A stretch of 64,000 nucleotides of DNA. It comes from Rhizobium sp. P40RR-XXII (GTDB taxonomy: Bacteria > Pseudomonadota > Alphaproteobacteria > Rhizobiales > Rhizobiaceae). Numbering within the stretch: position 1 is the stretch's first letter; every line of letters begins with the position of its first letter. Positions 62,581 to 64,000 of this stretch are shown piece by piece. The position numbers and the translations under genes are program-made. Where the stretch lies: positions 62,001 to 126,000 of the forward strand of contig NZ_JABAII010000010.1 of NCBI RefSeq assembly GCF_012641405.1, written 5' to 3'. The notes under the pieces are model-generated. The model did not search any database, had not been told where the DNA came from, and saw only the letters and a list, made by a program, of their open reading frames with translations.

Positions 62581-62847
62581 ATGAGAATCTATCTGTATTC
62601 CCTGGCAGCCGGCCTGCTCGTCGGCATCGTCTATAGTCTGCTGAACGTCCGTTCGCCGGCGCCGCCAGTCATTGCTCTTATTGGCCTTCTAGGCATCCTC
62701 GTCGGCGAGCAGATTATTCCCTTCGCCAAGACGCTCCTCAACAAGGAACCGGCCGCCGTCTCCTGGATGCACCAGATCAAGCCGCATATGTTCGGTCACC
62801 TGCCGAAGGGCGGCAAGCCCACCGATGTGGCTTCCGATAAGGCCTAA
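62581..62847 (+). CDS. XapX domain membrane protein
   Basis: Small inner-membrane protein of 88 residues. The XapX motif covers IYLYSLAAGLLVGIVYSLLNVRSPAPPVIALIGLLGILVGEQ, with two hydrophobic helices (about 3-20 and 28-45). The tail is hydrophilic (HLPKGGKPTDVASDKA). GAAGG-type ribosome site is not strong; AAAGGA lies 13 bases upstream. XapX genes often stand beside isochorismatase and amidohydrolase genes, as here. The function is unknown. Confidence 0.85.
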   Translation: MRIYLYSLAAGLLVGIVYSLLNVRSPAPPVIALIGLLGILVGEQIIPFAKTLLNKEPAAVSWMHQIKPHMFGHLPKGGKPTDVASDKA

Positions 62848-62875
62848 CCTCCCTTTTCAATCGAGAGCGAAGACA

Positions 62876-64000
62876 ATGGAAAATGCGACCGCTGACCTGG
62901 TCCTGCACCACGGTTTGATCAAGACGCTTGACCGATCCAACCCATCGGCAACGGCCGTGGCCATCAAGGACGGTAAATTCCTGGCCGTTGGCCACGACGC
63001 TGAGATCATGGCGCTCAGGGGTCCAAATACGAAGGTGATCGACCTTAAGGGCAAGCGCGTGCTTCCCGGCCTCATCGATAACCATACCCATGTTGTCCGT
63101 GGCGGTTTGAACTTCAACATGGAATTGCGCTGGGACGGCGTGCGCTCGCTGGCCGATGCCATGAACATGTTGAAGCGGCAGGTGGCGATCACGCCGCCGC
63201 CGCAATGGGTGCGCGTCGTCGGCGGCTTCACCGAGCACCAGTTCGCCGAGAAGCGTTTGCCGACGATCGAGGAAATCAACGCGGTTGCTCCCGACACACC
63301 CGTTTTCCTGCTACATCTATACGACCGGGCGCTCCTGAACGGTGCGGCATTGCGCGCCGTCGGCTATACGAAGGACACACCCGAGCCGCCCGGAGGGCAG
63401 ATCACCCGTGATGCCAGCGGCAACCCGACCGGCCTTCTTTTGGCAAAGCCGAACGCCGGTATCCTTTACTCGACGCTGGCCAAGGGACCAAAGCTGCCGT
63501 TCGACTATCAGGTCAATTCCACCCGGCATTTCATGCGCGAGCTGAATCGCCTCGGCGTGACCGGCGTCATCGATGCCGGTGGTGGCTTCCAGAACTATCC
63601 TGATGACTATGCCGTCATCCAGAAGCTTGCCGATGAAGATCAGCTCACCGTTCGGCTGGCGTACAACCTCTTTACCCAGAAGCCCAAACAGGAGAAGGAA
63701 GACTTCCTGAATTGGACCGCTTCGGTCAAATACAAGCAGGGCAGCGATTATTTCCGCCACAACGGCGCCGGTGAGATGCTGGTCTTCTCCGCCGCGGATT
63801 TCGAGGACTTTCGCCAGCCGCGCCCGGATATGCCGCCGGAGATGGAGGGCGAGCTGGAAGAAGTCGTCCGCGTCCTTGCTGAGAACCGCTGGCCCTGGCG
63901 TCTGCACGCCACCTATGACGAGACGATTAGCCGCGCGCTCGACGTCTTTGAAAAGGTCAATCAGGATATTCCGCTCGAGGGCCTCAACTGGTTCTTCGAT
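62876..64000 (+). CDS. amidohydrolase family protein (YtcJ-like), C-terminus outside the window
   Basis: Metal-dependent hydrolase, 375 codons visible. The start is ENATADLVLHHGLIKTLDRS without a signal peptide, so it is cytoplasmic. The metal motif is VLPGLIDNHTHVVRGG (His-x-His, about residues 66-81), then LRWDGVRSL and TPPPQWVRVVGGF. AGEMLVFSAADFEDF and a late HATYDETISRALD segment follow. The paralogue at 49607 is exported and shares the RWDGV and PQWV/GQWV blocks. About 200 residues are missing beyond the window end. It ends the XapX unit seen here. Confidence 0.87.
   Translation, partial: MENATADLVLHHGLIKTLDRSNPSATAVAIKDGKFLAVGHDAEIMALRGPNTKVIDLKGKRVLPGLIDNHTHVVRGGLNFNMELRWDGVRSLADAMNMLKRQVAITPPPQWVRVVGGFTEHQFAEKRLPTIEEINAVAPDTPVFLLHLYDRALLNGAALRAVGYTKDTPEPPGGQITRDASGNPTGLLLAKPNAGILYSTLAKGPKLPFDYQVNSTRHFMRELNRLGVTGVIDAGGGFQNYPDDYAVIQKLADEDQLTVRLAYNLFTQKPKQEKEDFLNWTASVKYKQGSDYFRHNGAGEMLVFSAADFEDFRQPRPDMPPEMEGELEEVVRVLAENRWPWRLHATYDETISRALDVFEKVNQDIPLEGLNWFFD

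Overview
The window looks like accessory DNA of a rhizobial alphaproteobacterium (Rhizobium/Agrobacterium type). The base composition is GC-rich. The gene content is dense in catabolic enzymes, ABC uptake and LysR, AraC, TetR, ROK and HxlR regulators, and there is a broken gene of the rhizobial RHE_PE00001 (DUF1612) family. No rRNA operon or core replication gene is present. I assigned the organism from gene content and did not run a search.

Layout. 1-6068 (minus) is one catabolic run: M20 deacetylase, 2-hydroxyacid dehydrogenase, cupin, aldehyde dehydrogenase, tartrate/malate-type dehydrogenase and succinate-semialdehyde dehydrogenase (cut by the window edge). 6275-8850 holds two GNAT genes and a PIN toxin-antitoxin pair with a palindromic operator. 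8872-11229 is a basic amino acid decarboxylase. 11465-20567 is a sugar unit: a ROK repressor divergent from an ABC importer, a GH42 beta-galactosidase and an NAD-dependent epimerase.

20581-27116 is mobile or decayed DNA that starts and ends with sequences resembling the 3' end of initiator tRNA. It holds a twice-frameshifted DUF1612 gene, a YobI-like NTPase cut at its Walker A motif, a RelB/RelE pair, a large serine recombinase, a ParB-like protein and an orphan DUF1778 antitoxin. Two more tRNA-end-like copies lie at 53793-53830 and 58257-58293, so the rest of the window may be built of segments bordered by the same short sequence.

27341-58174 is a mosaic of small enzyme-plus-regulator modules: TetR with hydrolase and SDR, HxlR with enoyl-CoA hydratase, AraC with SDR, and three sister LysR genes set among isochorismatase, flavin oxidoreductase, pirin and amidohydrolase genes. 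A VOC protein, an alginate-export-type porin and a LysR pseudogene facing a hydrolase cluster follow. 58933-64000 has two AraC genes followed by isochorismatase, alpha/beta hydrolase, XapX and amidohydrolase genes.

The most notable find is upstream of the methionyl-tRNA synthetase gene (31448-33010, minus). It is a 15-codon leader peptide with three consecutive Met codons, then mutually exclusive hairpins that end in an intrinsic terminator. This is a textbook ribosome-mediated attenuator layout, apparently sensing methionine or charged Met-tRNA.
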